Of a stretch of 51,337 nucleotides of DNA, positions 1 to 8,340 are shown in pieces. The notes beneath the pieces were generated by a model. The model saw nothing but the letters and a program-made list of their open reading frames with translations, had not been told where the DNA came from and searched no databases. The DNA lies in NCBI GenBank assembly GCA_045531895.1, contig JAZSEW010000030.1, forward strand, positions 1 to 51,337. Direction: 5' to 3'. The position numbers and the translations under genes were made by a program. Position 1 is the first letter of the stretch. The number at the start of each line of letters is the position of its first letter. The stretch is from SIG299 sp045531895. GTDB lineage: Bacteria; Bacillota; Clostridia; Lachnospirales; Lachnospiraceae.

Positions 1-49
1 CATCCTTTCGTCAGATGAACCGGATGCTACCTTAAAAATTATGCTGTTA

Positions 50-2650
50 TTACTTATAGTTCAGAGTTCCGCCCTGAGAAGCAACATACTCATCCCACTC
101 CGCATCTGTGTAATTATAAGTCATATACTTATAACCACCACGGCCGATACCGTAGACATAATCCTCTGTGTAATACTCAATCTGCATACCCTTCAAATTT
201 GCAGAAGCATCATCAGTCATAGGAATTAAATCATAAGTAGCAAGTACGGCACCTTCCAGTGCTGCAAGAATATCTAATCTTATTTCCGGAATTTCATCAG
301 AAGAACCTGCGGAAAATTCCTTTGTTGTACCATCAGCAGCTTCAATTGTTATAGTGTCACCCATAATAGCAAGAGTCCAATCCCAAACAGTTGCTGTATA
401 ATCGGTACCCTCAATACTGATTGTAAGCTTCTCTTCTTTTGTATTCCAGGATGGGTCATACTGATAGCTTTCACTTGTGTATGCTTCCATTAATCCATAT
501 GGATCCAGAGCCATACCTGTCCAGCCTACACCAAAGAGCATGTCAACCTGATTAGCTTTTAACGCATCAGAGAATCCGTTACCAAGAGTATCATCTAATG
601 AGAACTGTAACTTACCTTCTAACTTGGTACCCTTAACTGCTTCTGTATAGCAATTTACAAGGAACTCATTACCATTCTTATAGAATGCATAAGTGCTGGC
701 CGGAACACCAATCTTGATGCTTACAACATCATCAGCATCCATTAAGCCTTCTGCAATAGCAATATCATATGCCTTATCAAAATACTGCTTACCCATTTCA
801 AGATTATAACCGGTAATGCTTTCTAATGCATCATCGATAGTTGGATACATCTTACCTTCACCAATATCATTAGTTAAGCCCCAGAAATCTGCTAATACCT
901 TCTTTGCCTGTGGTGTGGAACGATAAGACTCACCCTTATCCGGATCAGAAATAATAAGGGAGTTATATACTGCAAATGCCGGTGGTGCAGTAGGGTCACA
1001 GGCAAGAGCAAATGCTGCACGGTCTAATGCAAAGGAAAGAGCCTGACGGAATTCCTTTATAGTAAGAATTGTCTTATTAATATTTGCACCTTCTGCCTCC
1101 TGTGCAGCCTTTAAAGCATCCATATCCGGATTTAATGCCATAAAGAATGTGGAAGCACCAGAGGTATAATAAGTATAATCACTGGACTGATACTCAGCCA
1201 TATCATCTACGGATAATCCATAGCTGTCAAGCTTACCGCTGAGTAACATTTCAAGTCTTGTGGAAGCTTCCGCAACAAAATCAACCTGAATTGCTGTTGT
1301 CTGGTAAGTTGTATCAGTAATTCCATAGTAATTATCATTTCTGCTCAGAACATACTGCTTGTCTGCCTGGAAAGTAGTTAACTTATATGGTCCGTAAGAA
1401 GCTGTTGTTTCTACAGATGTACCATATGTGTTGTTATATACACCGTCATTCATAGTAATGCAACTGTTATATAAATCTTCCTTAACCAACCAAGAAGTAT
1501 CTAACGCATACAGAAGATAAAAGCCTTCCAATGGCTGTTCAATTGCAAGAACAAGTTCATAATCGGATGGTGCAAACACACCAACTTCTGCAAAATCCAT
1601 TGCTGCATAAGTTTCACCGCTAAATACCAGTTCATTCCATTCTACCGGAGCATAACTAGGGTCTGCTGCTTCGTAATCAGCCGCTGTTGCCTTACCATGC
1701 ATAATAGCCACGAAATTTTTAAGAGCATCTACAACGTCTGCTGTAAGAGCAATGTAACCATCTGCATTCGTTGTCTGTTTAGAAAGCACGGTTTCATATA
1801 AATCCACGCCATCCTTAACGAAAGCCGCCTGATAACCAGCACTATAATACTTGCTTAAGCTGTTGGAACTATCCCAATTTGTTCCAACTTCAAGATTTAC
1901 CCAGAGATCCTTGCCATCTGCAGTCTTTAAAGTGCCATCTTCCGCTGTAACCAAAGCATCCAGCGCAACATAACCACCGTCTGTCATGCCGCTATATGCA
2001 TACTGACCCTGATAGAAGTAATTCTTCGCATTGTAAATAGCCATATTACCAGAATACAACGAATCTGCTCTGTAATTAGATGCTACCGGGTCTAATAATA
2101 ACTTAGCAGAAGTTACAAAGTCGTGAGCCTTGATTGGAGTGCCATCTTCCCACTTTAAGTCCTGGCGAAGAGTAAGTTTCCAAACCTGTGCCTTATCTCC
2201 TTCTTCAATGCCATACTTTCCTACATAATCAGCAGTAACATCTACCGGATCGCCAACTGCCATACCAGGTACTAACTTGTAACCATCTAAGGTTTCATTA
2301 TAGTCAAACTTATAAAATGTATCAGAGATGTAATTTAAGATATCACTGTCGGTAGAAGTTTGGGATGCATGTGGATTCCAGTTAGTCGGGAATACAGCTG
2401 TTCCAAGATTATAAGTGTAAGTTGCCGGTACCTCCGGTGTTGGTGTTGCATCAGTAGTACCCTGATTATCATCTTTCTTAGGTGCTTCTGTCGGTGCCTG
2501 TGTTTCAAGAACTTCACCTGTGCTGAGACCGATTGTTGGAGTAGGATTTGCACCATTCTCTTCCTTCTTACCACAGCCTGCAGCCGCACCTACCATCATG
2601 CTTGCAACAAGCATAAGGGTAACTGCCTTCTTCAAATTTCTTTTGAACAT
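50..2650 (-). CDS. Peptide-type ABC substrate-binding lipoprotein (SBP_bac_5 family), unusually large
   Basis: Extracellular solute-binding lipoprotein, probably for an oligopeptide or nickel-type ABC importer. The chosen ATG at 2650 follows an AGGAGG box; a longer in-frame reading from 2692 adds 14 residues without a better ribosome site. The N terminus has a basic stretch, a hydrophobic core and a lipobox ending at Cys26 (AAGC), then a Thr/Pro-rich linker to about residue 75. The body reads as an OppA/DppA-like fold (for example the NWNPHASQTS segment near its start). At about 866 residues it is far longer than the usual 500-600 of the family. No cognate permease lies inside the window; downstream genes would be beyond position 1. 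It is preceded by a leader of about 350 nt. Family call fairly firm, substrate unknown. Confidence 0.85.
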   Translation of the reverse strand: MFKRNLKKAVTLMLVASMMVGAAAGCGKKEENGANPTPTIGLSTGEVLETQAPTEAPKKDDNQGTTDATPTPEVPATYTYNLGTAVFPTNWNPHASQTSTDSDILNYISDTFYKFDYNETLDGYKLVPGMAVGDPVDVTADYVGKYGIEEGDKAQVWKLTLRQDLKWEDGTPIKAHDFVTSAKLLLDPVASNYRADSLYSGNMAIYNAKNYFYQGQYAYSGMTDGGYVALDALVTAEDGTLKTADGKDLWVNLEVGTNWDSSNSLSKYYSAGYQAAFVKDGVDLYETVLSKQTTNADGYIALTADVVDALKNFVAIMHGKATAADYEAADPSYAPVEWNELVFSGETYAAMDFAEVGVFAPSDYELVLAIEQPLEGFYLLYALDTSWLVKEDLYNSCITMNDGVYNNTYGTSVETTASYGPYKLTTFQADKQYVLSRNDNYYGITDTTYQTTAIQVDFVAEASTRLEMLLSGKLDSYGLSVDDMAEYQSSDYTYYTSGASTFFMALNPDMDALKAAQEAEGANINKTILTIKEFRQALSFALDRAAFALACDPTAPPAFAVYNSLIISDPDKGESYRSTPQAKKVLADFWGLTNDIGEGKMYPTIDDALESITGYNLEMGKQYFDKAYDIAIAEGLMDADDVVSIKIGVPASTYAFYKNGNEFLVNCYTEAVKGTKLEGKLQFSLDDTLGNGFSDALKANQVDMLFGVGWTGMALDPYGLMEAYTSESYQYDPSWNTKEEKLTISIEGTDYTATVWDWTLAIMGDTITIEAADGTTKEFSAGSSDEIPEIRLDILAALEGAVLATYDLIPMTDDASANLKGMQIEYYTEDYVYGIGRGGYKYMTYNYTDAEWDEYVASQGGTLNYK

Positions 2651-2785
2651 AAATTGTCCTCCTTTTTTTGTTAAGCTCCTCATCTTAATCACCGCCTGTC
2701 CTTTGTGATATGCTCTCTTTCTTCTTCACATCAATCCCTGCATATACCGCTTTTTTCCTTTGTGCATATCAGCCGCTGCACTGAT

Positions 2786-2876
2786 TCACCGGTAATCCTT
2801 TTACTATAGCATATATCTGCAGATATATGCTATAAAGCAATTGCCGCGGCAATTGTCCGCTGTTTTACCGTGGTGA
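2786..2876 (-). promoter_or_regulatory. Nested-palindrome structured leader upstream of the lipoprotein gene
   Basis: Seen directly: an outer 10-bp helix (2786-2795 with 2865-2869 plus 2872-2876, two-base bulge at 2870-2871) encloses two perfect palindromes, 2805-2834 (30 bp, centred on CTGCAG) and 2838-2855 (18 bp, centred on CCGCGG). As RNA this folds as a three-way junction with 13-bp and 7-bp hairpins. It lies between the predicted promoter near 3006-3035 and the ribosome site at about 2658, so it should be transcribed into the 5' leader. I cannot match it to a known riboswitch class. It could also be a DNA operator or a small palindromic repeat element. Confidence 0.55.
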
Positions 2877-3005
2877 CGTGCTACCACAAAAGAGAAAAGC
2901 CGTATATACAAGGAAAGCGCAGAAACTATTGTGTGCACTCCACAAAAGCCTCTTCGCTTCGATAAACAGTCAGTTCAAATCCGATTCACTTTTCTTAACG
3001 TTAAT

Positions 3006-3035
3006 ATTATAGTATTAGTGTATACATTTTGTCAA
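3006..3035 (-). promoter_or_regulatory. Sigma-A-type promoter for the lipoprotein gene
   Basis: On the minus strand TTGACA (3035-3030) is followed after 18 bp by TATAAT (3011-3006). Both hexamers match consensus exactly. It places the transcript start near 3000, about 350 nt before the ATG at 2650. The 2651-3143 stretch without genes therefore holds this promoter, the structured leader and a hairpin at 3078-3122. Confidence 0.7.
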
Positions 3036-3077
3036 GAAAAAATTGTCGAGAATTTTCGTGAAAGTCCTTACATTAAG

Positions 3078-3122
3078 CCTTTTCCGCGAATTTCCCCTAC
3101 TATTTGAAACCCGCAGAAAAGG
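3078..3122 (-). other. Strong hairpin downstream of the ABC permease gene, no U-tract
   Basis: 3078-3094 pairs with 3106-3122 over 17 positions with three G-U wobbles and no mismatch, leaving an 11-base loop. It begins about 20 bases after the permease stop. No T-run follows in the minus direction, so it is not a classical intrinsic terminator. It could be an mRNA 3'-end stabiliser or a weak terminator. Confidence 0.5.
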
Positions 3123-3143
3123 AAATGTATACAACAATACAGC

Positions 3144-3980
3144 TTACTTTTTCTCAAGTCTTGCAATTCCATGATAAAGAAGCACCGACACTACACACAA
3201 AATAAAAATACTTGTAATCACATAATCCAGTTTAAACACCTGACTGGAGTAAATAATCAGATATCCGAGACCTGCTCTTGCTGCCAGAAATTCGCCGATA
3301 ATAACACCTACCAGTGCCAGACCCAGATTTACCTTCATCAGGCTGATAACCGTAGGTATATTTCCCGGCAGAATTACTTTTTTCAAAATATCTTTTTTCT
3401 TTCCGCCCAGGGTATAAATCAGTTTCAATTTATCTTCTTCCGTTTCGGAAAAACTGTGATATAGTGTCAATACAGAACCGAATACAGCTACGGAAACCGC
3501 TGCCACTATAATGGTTTTCATATTGGCACCCAGCCATACAATAAACACCGGAGCCAGTGCTGATTTCGGCAAACTGTTTAACATTACAAGATATGGTTCA
3601 AAAATTTTTGCAAGTTTAGTATTCCACCACAGCATCACCGCTATTCCGATTCCGAAAATCAAAATCAAAAGAAAGCTGATGAAGGTTTCTGCCAGTGTAA
3701 TCCCTGTATGATACCATAAGCTTCCGTCCTTTGCCATGGTCACAATAGTTTCTGCCACCCTGGATGGTGAACTGAACACAAAAGCATTAATAAATCCGAC
3801 TCTTGCTCCGAGTTCCCATAATCCGACGAACAAAATCATGATTATCCACTGCCAACAACGTACAAACCACTTTTCACGCTTGCAGCCTCTCAGATATTCT
3901 GCCTGCGCACCGGAAATTTCCTTTCTTTCCTGATGGCGGTCAAGATTCTGATCCAGCAGTTTTTTCGATTGCATCAGCAT
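3144..3980 (-). CDS. ABC transporter permease, SsuC/TauC/NrtB type
   Basis: Membrane permease (278 residues) of an aliphatic sulfonate/nitrate/thiamine-precursor-type importer. About six hydrophobic segments are visible, with the BPD_transp_1 EAA-like cytoplasmic loop near residues 185-215 (KKDILKKVILPGNIPTV). The first 50 residues are a charged cytoplasmic extension. The ATG at 3980 lies 14 bases after GGAG; an in-frame ATG two codons on is an alternative. It overlaps the upstream ATPase gene by about 40 bases, so the two are co-translated. No dedicated binding protein is adjacent, and the large lipoprotein gene downstream belongs to a different family and has its own promoter. Substrate cannot be told from sequence. 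Confidence 0.85.
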   Translation of the reverse strand: MLMQSKKLLDQNLDRHQERKEISGAQAEYLRGCKREKWFVRCWQWIIMILFVGLWELGARVGFINAFVFSSPSRVAETIVTMAKDGSLWYHTGITLAETFISFLLILIFGIGIAVMLWWNTKLAKIFEPYLVMLNSLPKSALAPVFIVWLGANMKTIIVAAVSVAVFGSVLTLYHSFSETEEDKLKLIYTLGGKKKDILKKVILPGNIPTVISLMKVNLGLALVGVIIGEFLAARAGLGYLIIYSSQVFKLDYVITSIFILCVVSVLLYHGIARLEKK

Positions 3981-4761
3981 GGTCCATCAGCTCCTTCCAT
4001 ATTTCCTGATAATAAGTCGCAAATTCCCTGGCACTTCTTCCCTCCGAGGGTTTTGCAGGTTTTCTTCCATTCGGCTCCATTGTCAACCCGATATTCACTT
4101 CCCGTTTAATGCGTCCCGGCCGTTTTGTCAGTACAATAATCCTCTCAGACATACTGATTGCCTCTGCAATATCGTGAGTAATCAAAATTGCTGTTTTTCC
4201 TTCTGTTTTCAAAATTTCATAAATATCATCCGCAACACTTAATCTGGTCTGATAATCCAGCGCTGAAAACGGTTCATCTAAAAGCAACAGTTCCGGTTCC
4301 ATCACCAAAGTCCGGATCAATGCCGCCCTCTGCCGCATACCGCCGGACAGTTCTCCCGGTTTCACATTCCTAAACTCATACATCCCATATTGTTTTAACA
4401 AATGATTCATTAAATCCAGTTTTTCCGGCGTTTCCGCACGATTAATTTCCAAGCCGAGCCGTATATTATCCTCCGTTGTTCTCCATGGAAGCAGATGATC
4501 TTTCTGCAGCATATATCCAATTTTATCCCTGCTTTCCACCACAGGTGCTCCTTCAATGGTAATACTTCCTTCCTGCGTTTCCAATAGCCCTGCAATTAAA
4601 TTCAGCAATGTGGATTTTCCACAACCACTCGGACCCACAATCGCAAGAAACTCTCCCTTTTTGACATTTAAATCAATACCAGAGAGTGCCTTTGTTTCGC
4701 CAGCTTTTGTATGATAAGAATAATTCAGTCCTGAAATTTCCAAAAAACCCATGACATCCAT
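3940..4761 (-). CDS. ABC transporter ATP-binding protein, SsuB/TauB type
   Basis: ATPase partner of the overlapping permease. Motifs seen: Walker A GPSGCGKST (residues 43-51), Q-loop in YMLQKDHLLPW, signature LSGGMRQR, Walker B LLLLDEPFSALD and H-loop ITHDIAEA. Length 273 residues is normal. Two starts are possible: the ATG at 4761 has AAAGGA almost touching it, whereas the ATG at 4752 has it about 8 bases away, so translation may begin three codons later (MGFLEISG). The family includes sulfonate, taurine, nitrate and HMP importers. Substrate is not deducible. Confidence 0.9.
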   Translation of the reverse strand: MDVMGFLEISGLNYSYHTKAGETKALSGIDLNVKKGEFLAIVGPSGCGKSTLLNLIAGLLETQEGSITIEGAPVVESRDKIGYMLQKDHLLPWRTTEDNIRLGLEINRAETPEKLDLMNHLLKQYGMYEFRNVKPGELSGGMRQRAALIRTLVMEPELLLLDEPFSALDYQTRLSVADDIYEILKTEGKTAILITHDIAEAISMSERIIVLTKRPGRIKREVNIGLTMEPNGRKPAKPSEGRSAREFATYYQEIWKELMDHADAIEKTAGSES

Positions 4762-4810
4762 CCTTTACCCTCTGATATTTTAAATATATGTTAAACTATT
4801 CGAAAGGTGC

Positions 4811-4845
4811 AATGTAACTATTCAGCCTTACCGTTACATTTTTTT
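4811..4845 (+). terminator. Terminator-like inverted repeat between ABC genes and tRNAs
   Basis: AATGTAAC (4811-4818) and GTTACATT (4833-4840) form an 8-bp perfect stem with a 14-base loop, followed on the plus strand by a T-run. No plus-strand gene precedes it. It sits just before the tRNA promoter. It may stop antisense transcription or be a copy of a dispersed intergenic repeat. Confidence 0.45.
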
Positions 4846-4855
4846 CAAAAACATA

Positions 4856-4884
4856 TTGACTTTTTTTCAATTTAGTAGCATAAT
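4856..4884 (+). promoter_or_regulatory. Promoter of the tRNA pair
   Basis: TTGACT (4856-4861), 17-bp spacer, CATAAT (4879-4884) on the plus strand, ending 29 bases before tRNA-Pro. TAATAT at 4881-4886 with a 19-bp spacer is an alternative -10. Confidence 0.6.
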
Positions 4885-4913
4885 ATCATAGTCGGTTAAG
4901 TCCGATATCATAT

Positions 4914-4987
4914 CGAGGCGTGGCTCAGTTTGGTAGAGCGCTGCGTTCGGGACGCAGAGGCCGCGTGTTCGAATCACGTCGCCTCGA
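4914..4987 (+). tRNA. tRNA-Pro, anticodon CGG
   Basis: A complete cloverleaf is visible: acceptor CGAGGCG/CGCCTCG, D-arm with GGCTCAG, anticodon stem CTGCG/CGCAG around loop TTCGGGA (anticodon CGG, reading CCG), and T-arm with GTTCGAATC. Discriminator base A at 4987. No CCA is encoded. Oriented opposite to all protein genes in the window. Confidence 0.95.
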
Positions 4988-4995
4988 TTAAAAAA

Positions 4996-5020
4996 AGAAA
5001 ACCTGTTTCGCAGGTTTTCT
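4996..5020. terminator. Bidirectional terminator between the two tRNA genes
   Basis: A perfect 10-bp stem (4996-5005 with 5011-5020) and TTTCG loop. On the minus strand it is followed by seven T residues, on the plus strand by only three to four. The better T-run points to termination of the degV transcript coming from the right, which would make its 3' end antisense to tRNA-Thr. On the plus strand it could partly terminate after tRNA-Pro or serve as a processing stem. Confidence 0.75.
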
Positions 5021-5042
5021 TTTATATTAGCATTTACTGCAA

Positions 5043-5115
<73 letters not shown>

Positions 5116-5142
5116 TTCGCAAATAAGCAACTTCTATTCTTT

Positions 5143-5976
5143 TTAATAGCTCACAATAATTCCGCCATCATTGGCATACAATGTCGACACCCCTGCTGCA
5201 TTTACAATAATACAGTCTTTAAACGGTAATCTTTTTAAAATCTCTGCTTTTATCATTTCTGCCCGTTCTCTGTTGTTGCAATGTGTAATACCAAGAATTT
5301 TATCAGCCACATTTTTTGCATCCTGTTCCATATGCTCTATCATTCGCATAAGTGCTCTATTATGTCCTCTTACCTGATCAATTTTAATAATTTCCCCATC
5401 GTCTGCCGCCATGACCGGACGGATGTTTAACACATTACAAATAGCACAGGTTACTCTGCCGAGACGGCCGTTTTTGCGCAGATTTTCCAAAGATTCCAAT
5501 ACAAACTTCGTCTGCATATTATCACGGAATTCTGTAATCTTCTTCTGTACCTCTGCAAACTCCAGACCTTTTTCTTTTAACTCCTTTAACTTCACTGCAA
5601 TAAGCATCTGCCCACAGGAAGCAGACCGTGAATCCACAATTTCAATCTTCGCTTTCGGATGCTCTTCCAAATACATATTTTTTGCCAGCACCGCACTGTT
5701 ATAAGACCCACTTAATCTGGAAGAAAGAGTTACCACATAACACTCCTCCTGACCTTCAAATTCCTGCATATAGCGCTCCGGTGATGGACAGGCAGATTTT
5801 GGGCATTCCGCACTTGCTTTCATTTTTTCAATAAATATTTTCTGGTTGAATGTATTATCGTCTACAAAATCTTCCCCCTCTATGGTAAGTGTCAACGGCA
5901 CAAGACTCACTATGCCTTCCCGTTTCATTTCATCTGTAATGTCGGTACAACTATCCCCTATTATTTTGTACGCCAT
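5143..5976 (-). CDS. DegV family protein (FakB-like fatty-acid-binding)
   Basis: 277-residue DegV protein. In Firmicutes this family (FakB) binds a fatty acid and presents it to the FakA kinase for phosphorylation. Family marks seen: N-terminal IIGDSCTDI, the SSRLSGSYNSA loop near residues 83-93, IEVVDS-type segment (IEIVDSRSAS) near 112-121, and a C-terminal ITHCNNRERA helix region. Start ATG follows ACGGAGG with seven bases between. Single gene with no fakA nearby. The likely terminator is the hairpin between the tRNAs, about 125 bases past the stop. Confidence 0.92.
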   Translation of the reverse strand: MAYKIIGDSCTDITDEMKREGIVSLVPLTLTIEGEDFVDDNTFNQKIFIEKMKASAECPKSACPSPERYMQEFEGQEECYVVTLSSRLSGSYNSAVLAKNMYLEEHPKAKIEIVDSRSASCGQMLIAVKLKELKEKGLEFAEVQKKITEFRDNMQTKFVLESLENLRKNGRLGRVTCAICNVLNIRPVMAADDGEIIKIDQVRGHNRALMRMIEHMEQDAKNVADKILGITHCNNRERAEMIKAEILKRLPFKDCIIVNAAGVSTLYANDGGIIVSY

Positions 5977-6127
5977 AAAGACCTCCGTAAAAAGTGGTTT
6001 TTTTCTGCTTTTGATGCAGTTTCAAAAACTACATCTTTAGGTATATAATAACACAATTGTTCACATTTGAAAAGGGGGCATCCGAAGAAAACACAATTTC
6101 TTTTCTCCAATTTACGACCAAAAAACA

Positions 6128-6172
6128 AATCCGATGCAGTGACTCTCCCGTAATTGGGAACTGCATCGGATT
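6128..6172 (-). terminator. Intrinsic terminator of htpG
   Basis: Perfect 13-bp stem (6128-6140 with 6160-6172), an inner small TCCC/GGGA pairing, and a T-rich tail TTTGTTTTTT on the minus strand. It starts 15 bases after the htpG stop codon. Confidence 0.9.
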
Positions 6173-6187
6173 ATATAAATTTTACTC

Positions 6188-8167
6188 TTATTTTGTAAGA
6201 AGCATCATAATTTCATTAGAACGTTCCACAAACTTTGTCATTGCTTCCGGTTCCAATGGTTTATGCGCCAGCATTGCCAGATCATATAACTGTTCGCAAA
6301 GCATAGTTGCATGCTCGTTTTCCTTGTTTTCTCCAAGAAACTTCACTAATGGATGATTGGCATTTAAAACAAGCTTTTCACCGCCTGCAAACATATCATC
6401 ACCCATGCCGTTCATGCGATACATCTTCATCATATCCTGCATTCTGCGGCTTTCCTCAGAAAGGGTAATCATGGCAGAAATCTTTTCACTCTTAATCTTT
6501 TCTACCTTAACCTCCAATTTTTCCTTGTTAAGAGCTTTCTTAAACAGTTCAGATAACTGTTCATTTAATGTAGTAATATCCTCGCCACCTTCGGTGAAGC
6601 TGTCTGTTAAGTCAGCATCAATTCTCTGGAATCTGACCTCCTTGTTTTCGTACTCCAACTGACTGATAAATGGCTGGTCAATATTGTGAGTCATAATCAG
6701 AGCGTCAATACCATTTTCCTTAAACATATTGATGTACTGGCTCTGCTGCTTTTCATCGGTAACATAGTAGACGGTATCCTTCTTCGTCTCTGCAGCATCT
6801 GCATTCTTGTTCTTTTCCTCTTCTGCAGCCTCAGCTTCTGCCTCTTCACCCTTGGCAGCCTTGATATATTCCGGCAGAGTCAGGTACTTACCCTCTAAAT
6901 TTTTGAAGATGATGAAATCTTTCATCTTTTCACGGAACTTGTCATCCTTTAAGCAACCAAACTTAATAAACGGACAGATATCATCCCAGAACTTCTCATA
7001 TTCTTCTCTTTCCACCTTATACATACCGGACAGCTTATCAGCCACCTTCTTGGTAATATAATCAGAAATTTTCTTTACAAAACCGTCGTTCTGCAATGCA
7101 CTTCTGGAAACATTCAGCGGCAGATCCGGACAGTCAATCACACCCTTTAAGAGCATTAAGAACTCCGGAATAACTTCTTTAATATTATCTGCAATAAATA
7201 CCTGGTTGCTGTACAGCTTAATTTTACCTTCAATACTGTCATATTCCGTATTTAACTTAGGGAAATATAAAATACCTTTTAAGTTAAACGGATAGTCCAT
7301 GTTCAAATGAATCCAGAACAGCGGCTCCTTGAAATCCATGAACACATCACGGTAAAATTTCTTATACTCTTCCTCAGTACACTCGTTTGGATGCTTGTTC
7401 CAAAGCGGGTTTGGAGTATTTAAAGGTTCAGGACCCTTCTTTTCTTCCTTATCTTCGGAAGCTTCCACTGCTTCGCCGTCCACTACCTCTGCATCAATTA
7501 CATCATCAGCAGCTTCTTCTGTCTCTTCCTGTGCTGTCGCATTAAAGAAGTAAATCGGAATCGGCATAAAGGAACAATACTTTTCAATAACTTCCTTTGC
7601 ACGGTACTCATTGGAAAATTCATAACTGTCCTCATTTAAGAAAAGCTTAATGGTAGTTCCGCGCACCTCTCGGTCTCCTTCGCCCATCTCAAACTCCATA
7701 CCACCCTCGGATTCCCAGTGAACCGGCGCCGCATCCTTCTTGTAGGACAGAGTATCAATGGTAACCTTGTCCGCCACCATAAATGCTGAATAAAAGCCCA
7801 GACCAAAGTGACCAATAATCTGATCTTCGTTAGCCTTGTCCTTATACTTCTCCAGAAAATCCTTCGCACCGGAAAATGCAATCTGATTGATGTATTCATT
7901 CACCTCGTCAGAAGTCATACCAATACCATTATCAATAAAGGTAAGAGTCTTCTCGTCAGGATTTACGATAACCTGAATCTTATATTCATTATTCTCCGGT
8001 ACCTCAGCTTCACCAATCATTTCAAGCTTTTTTAACTTGGTAATGGCATCACAGCCGTTGGATATTAACTCACGGAAAAATATGTCATGGTCAGAATATA
8101 ACCACTTTTTAATAATCGGGAATATGTTTTCGGAATTGATGGAAAGATTTCCTTTCATTGTACTCAT
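6188..8167 (-). CDS. htpG: Molecular chaperone HtpG (Hsp90)
   Basis: Cytosolic Hsp90 ATPase chaperone, 659 residues. GHKL motifs: ELISNGCDA (Asn37), IDNGIGM (Asp79) and the GHFGLGFYS lid glycines (119-127). Middle-domain marks such as NVSRSALQ follow. Two charged insertions stand out: residues 211-250, very acidic, at the N/middle junction, and a Glu/Ala/Lys-rich stretch near 440-465. Bacterial HtpG is usually about 620-630 residues with no long linker. The ATG at 8167 follows AAAGGAG. A CIRCE operator and consensus promoter lie upstream, so HrcA control is expected. Single-gene transcript ending at the 6128-6172 terminator. Confidence 0.97.
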   Translation of the reverse strand: MSTMKGNLSINSENIFPIIKKWLYSDHDIFFRELISNGCDAITKLKKLEMIGEAEVPENNEYKIQVIVNPDEKTLTFIDNGIGMTSDEVNEYINQIAFSGAKDFLEKYKDKANEDQIIGHFGLGFYSAFMVADKVTIDTLSYKKDAAPVHWESEGGMEFEMGEGDREVRGTTIKLFLNEDSYEFSNEYRAKEVIEKYCSFMPIPIYFFNATAQEETEEAADDVIDAEVVDGEAVEASEDKEEKKGPEPLNTPNPLWNKHPNECTEEEYKKFYRDVFMDFKEPLFWIHLNMDYPFNLKGILYFPKLNTEYDSIEGKIKLYSNQVFIADNIKEVIPEFLMLLKGVIDCPDLPLNVSRSALQNDGFVKKISDYITKKVADKLSGMYKVEREEYEKFWDDICPFIKFGCLKDDKFREKMKDFIIFKNLEGKYLTLPEYIKAAKGEEAEAEAAEEEKNKNADAAETKKDTVYYVTDEKQQSQYINMFKENGIDALIMTHNIDQPFISQLEYENKEVRFQRIDADLTDSFTEGGEDITTLNEQLSELFKKALNKEKLEVKVEKIKSEKISAMITLSEESRRMQDMMKMYRMNGMGDDMFAGGEKLVLNANHPLVKFLGENKENEHATMLCEQLYDLAMLAHKPLEPEAMTKFVERSNEIMMLLTK

Positions 8168-8242
8168 AGTATGTTACTCCTTTCATTGCAGCAAGGCCCT
8201 GCTGTAACAGCCAATTTAGCCTTACGATTATTGCTATGATAT

Positions 8243-8271
8243 ACTATAGTACTAATAAATTGAAATGTCAA
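8243..8271 (-). promoter_or_regulatory. htpG promoter
   Basis: TTGACA (8271-8266), exactly 17 bp, then TATAGT (8248-8243) on the minus strand. Nine bases upstream of the -35 lies the CIRCE repeat. Confidence 0.8.
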
Positions 8272-8276
8272 GAAAA

Positions 8277-8309
8277 ATATTAGCACTCATTTGTAATGAG
8301 TGCTAATAT
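8277..8309. promoter_or_regulatory. CIRCE operator (HrcA site), embedded in a terminator-like stem
   Basis: TTAGCACTC (8280-8288), nine bases, GAGTGCTAA (8298-8306): a perfect match to the CIRCE consensus bound by HrcA. The symmetry extends to a 14-bp stem (8277-8290 with 8296-8309, 5-base loop), followed on the minus strand by a TTTTC tract. It could therefore also terminate the DUF5721 transcript that ends at 8341. Confidence 0.93.
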
Positions 8310-8340
8310 GCGCATTTAAAACAGAAACAGCCAAATAATG

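Noticed and set aside
2840..2900. Possible T-box motif in the lipoprotein leader (GTGGTAGCACG...CCACGG)
   Set aside because: No T-box core TGGNACCGCG in proper form, no stem I features or specifier loop, and no terminator/antiterminator pair; the nested palindromes are a better description.
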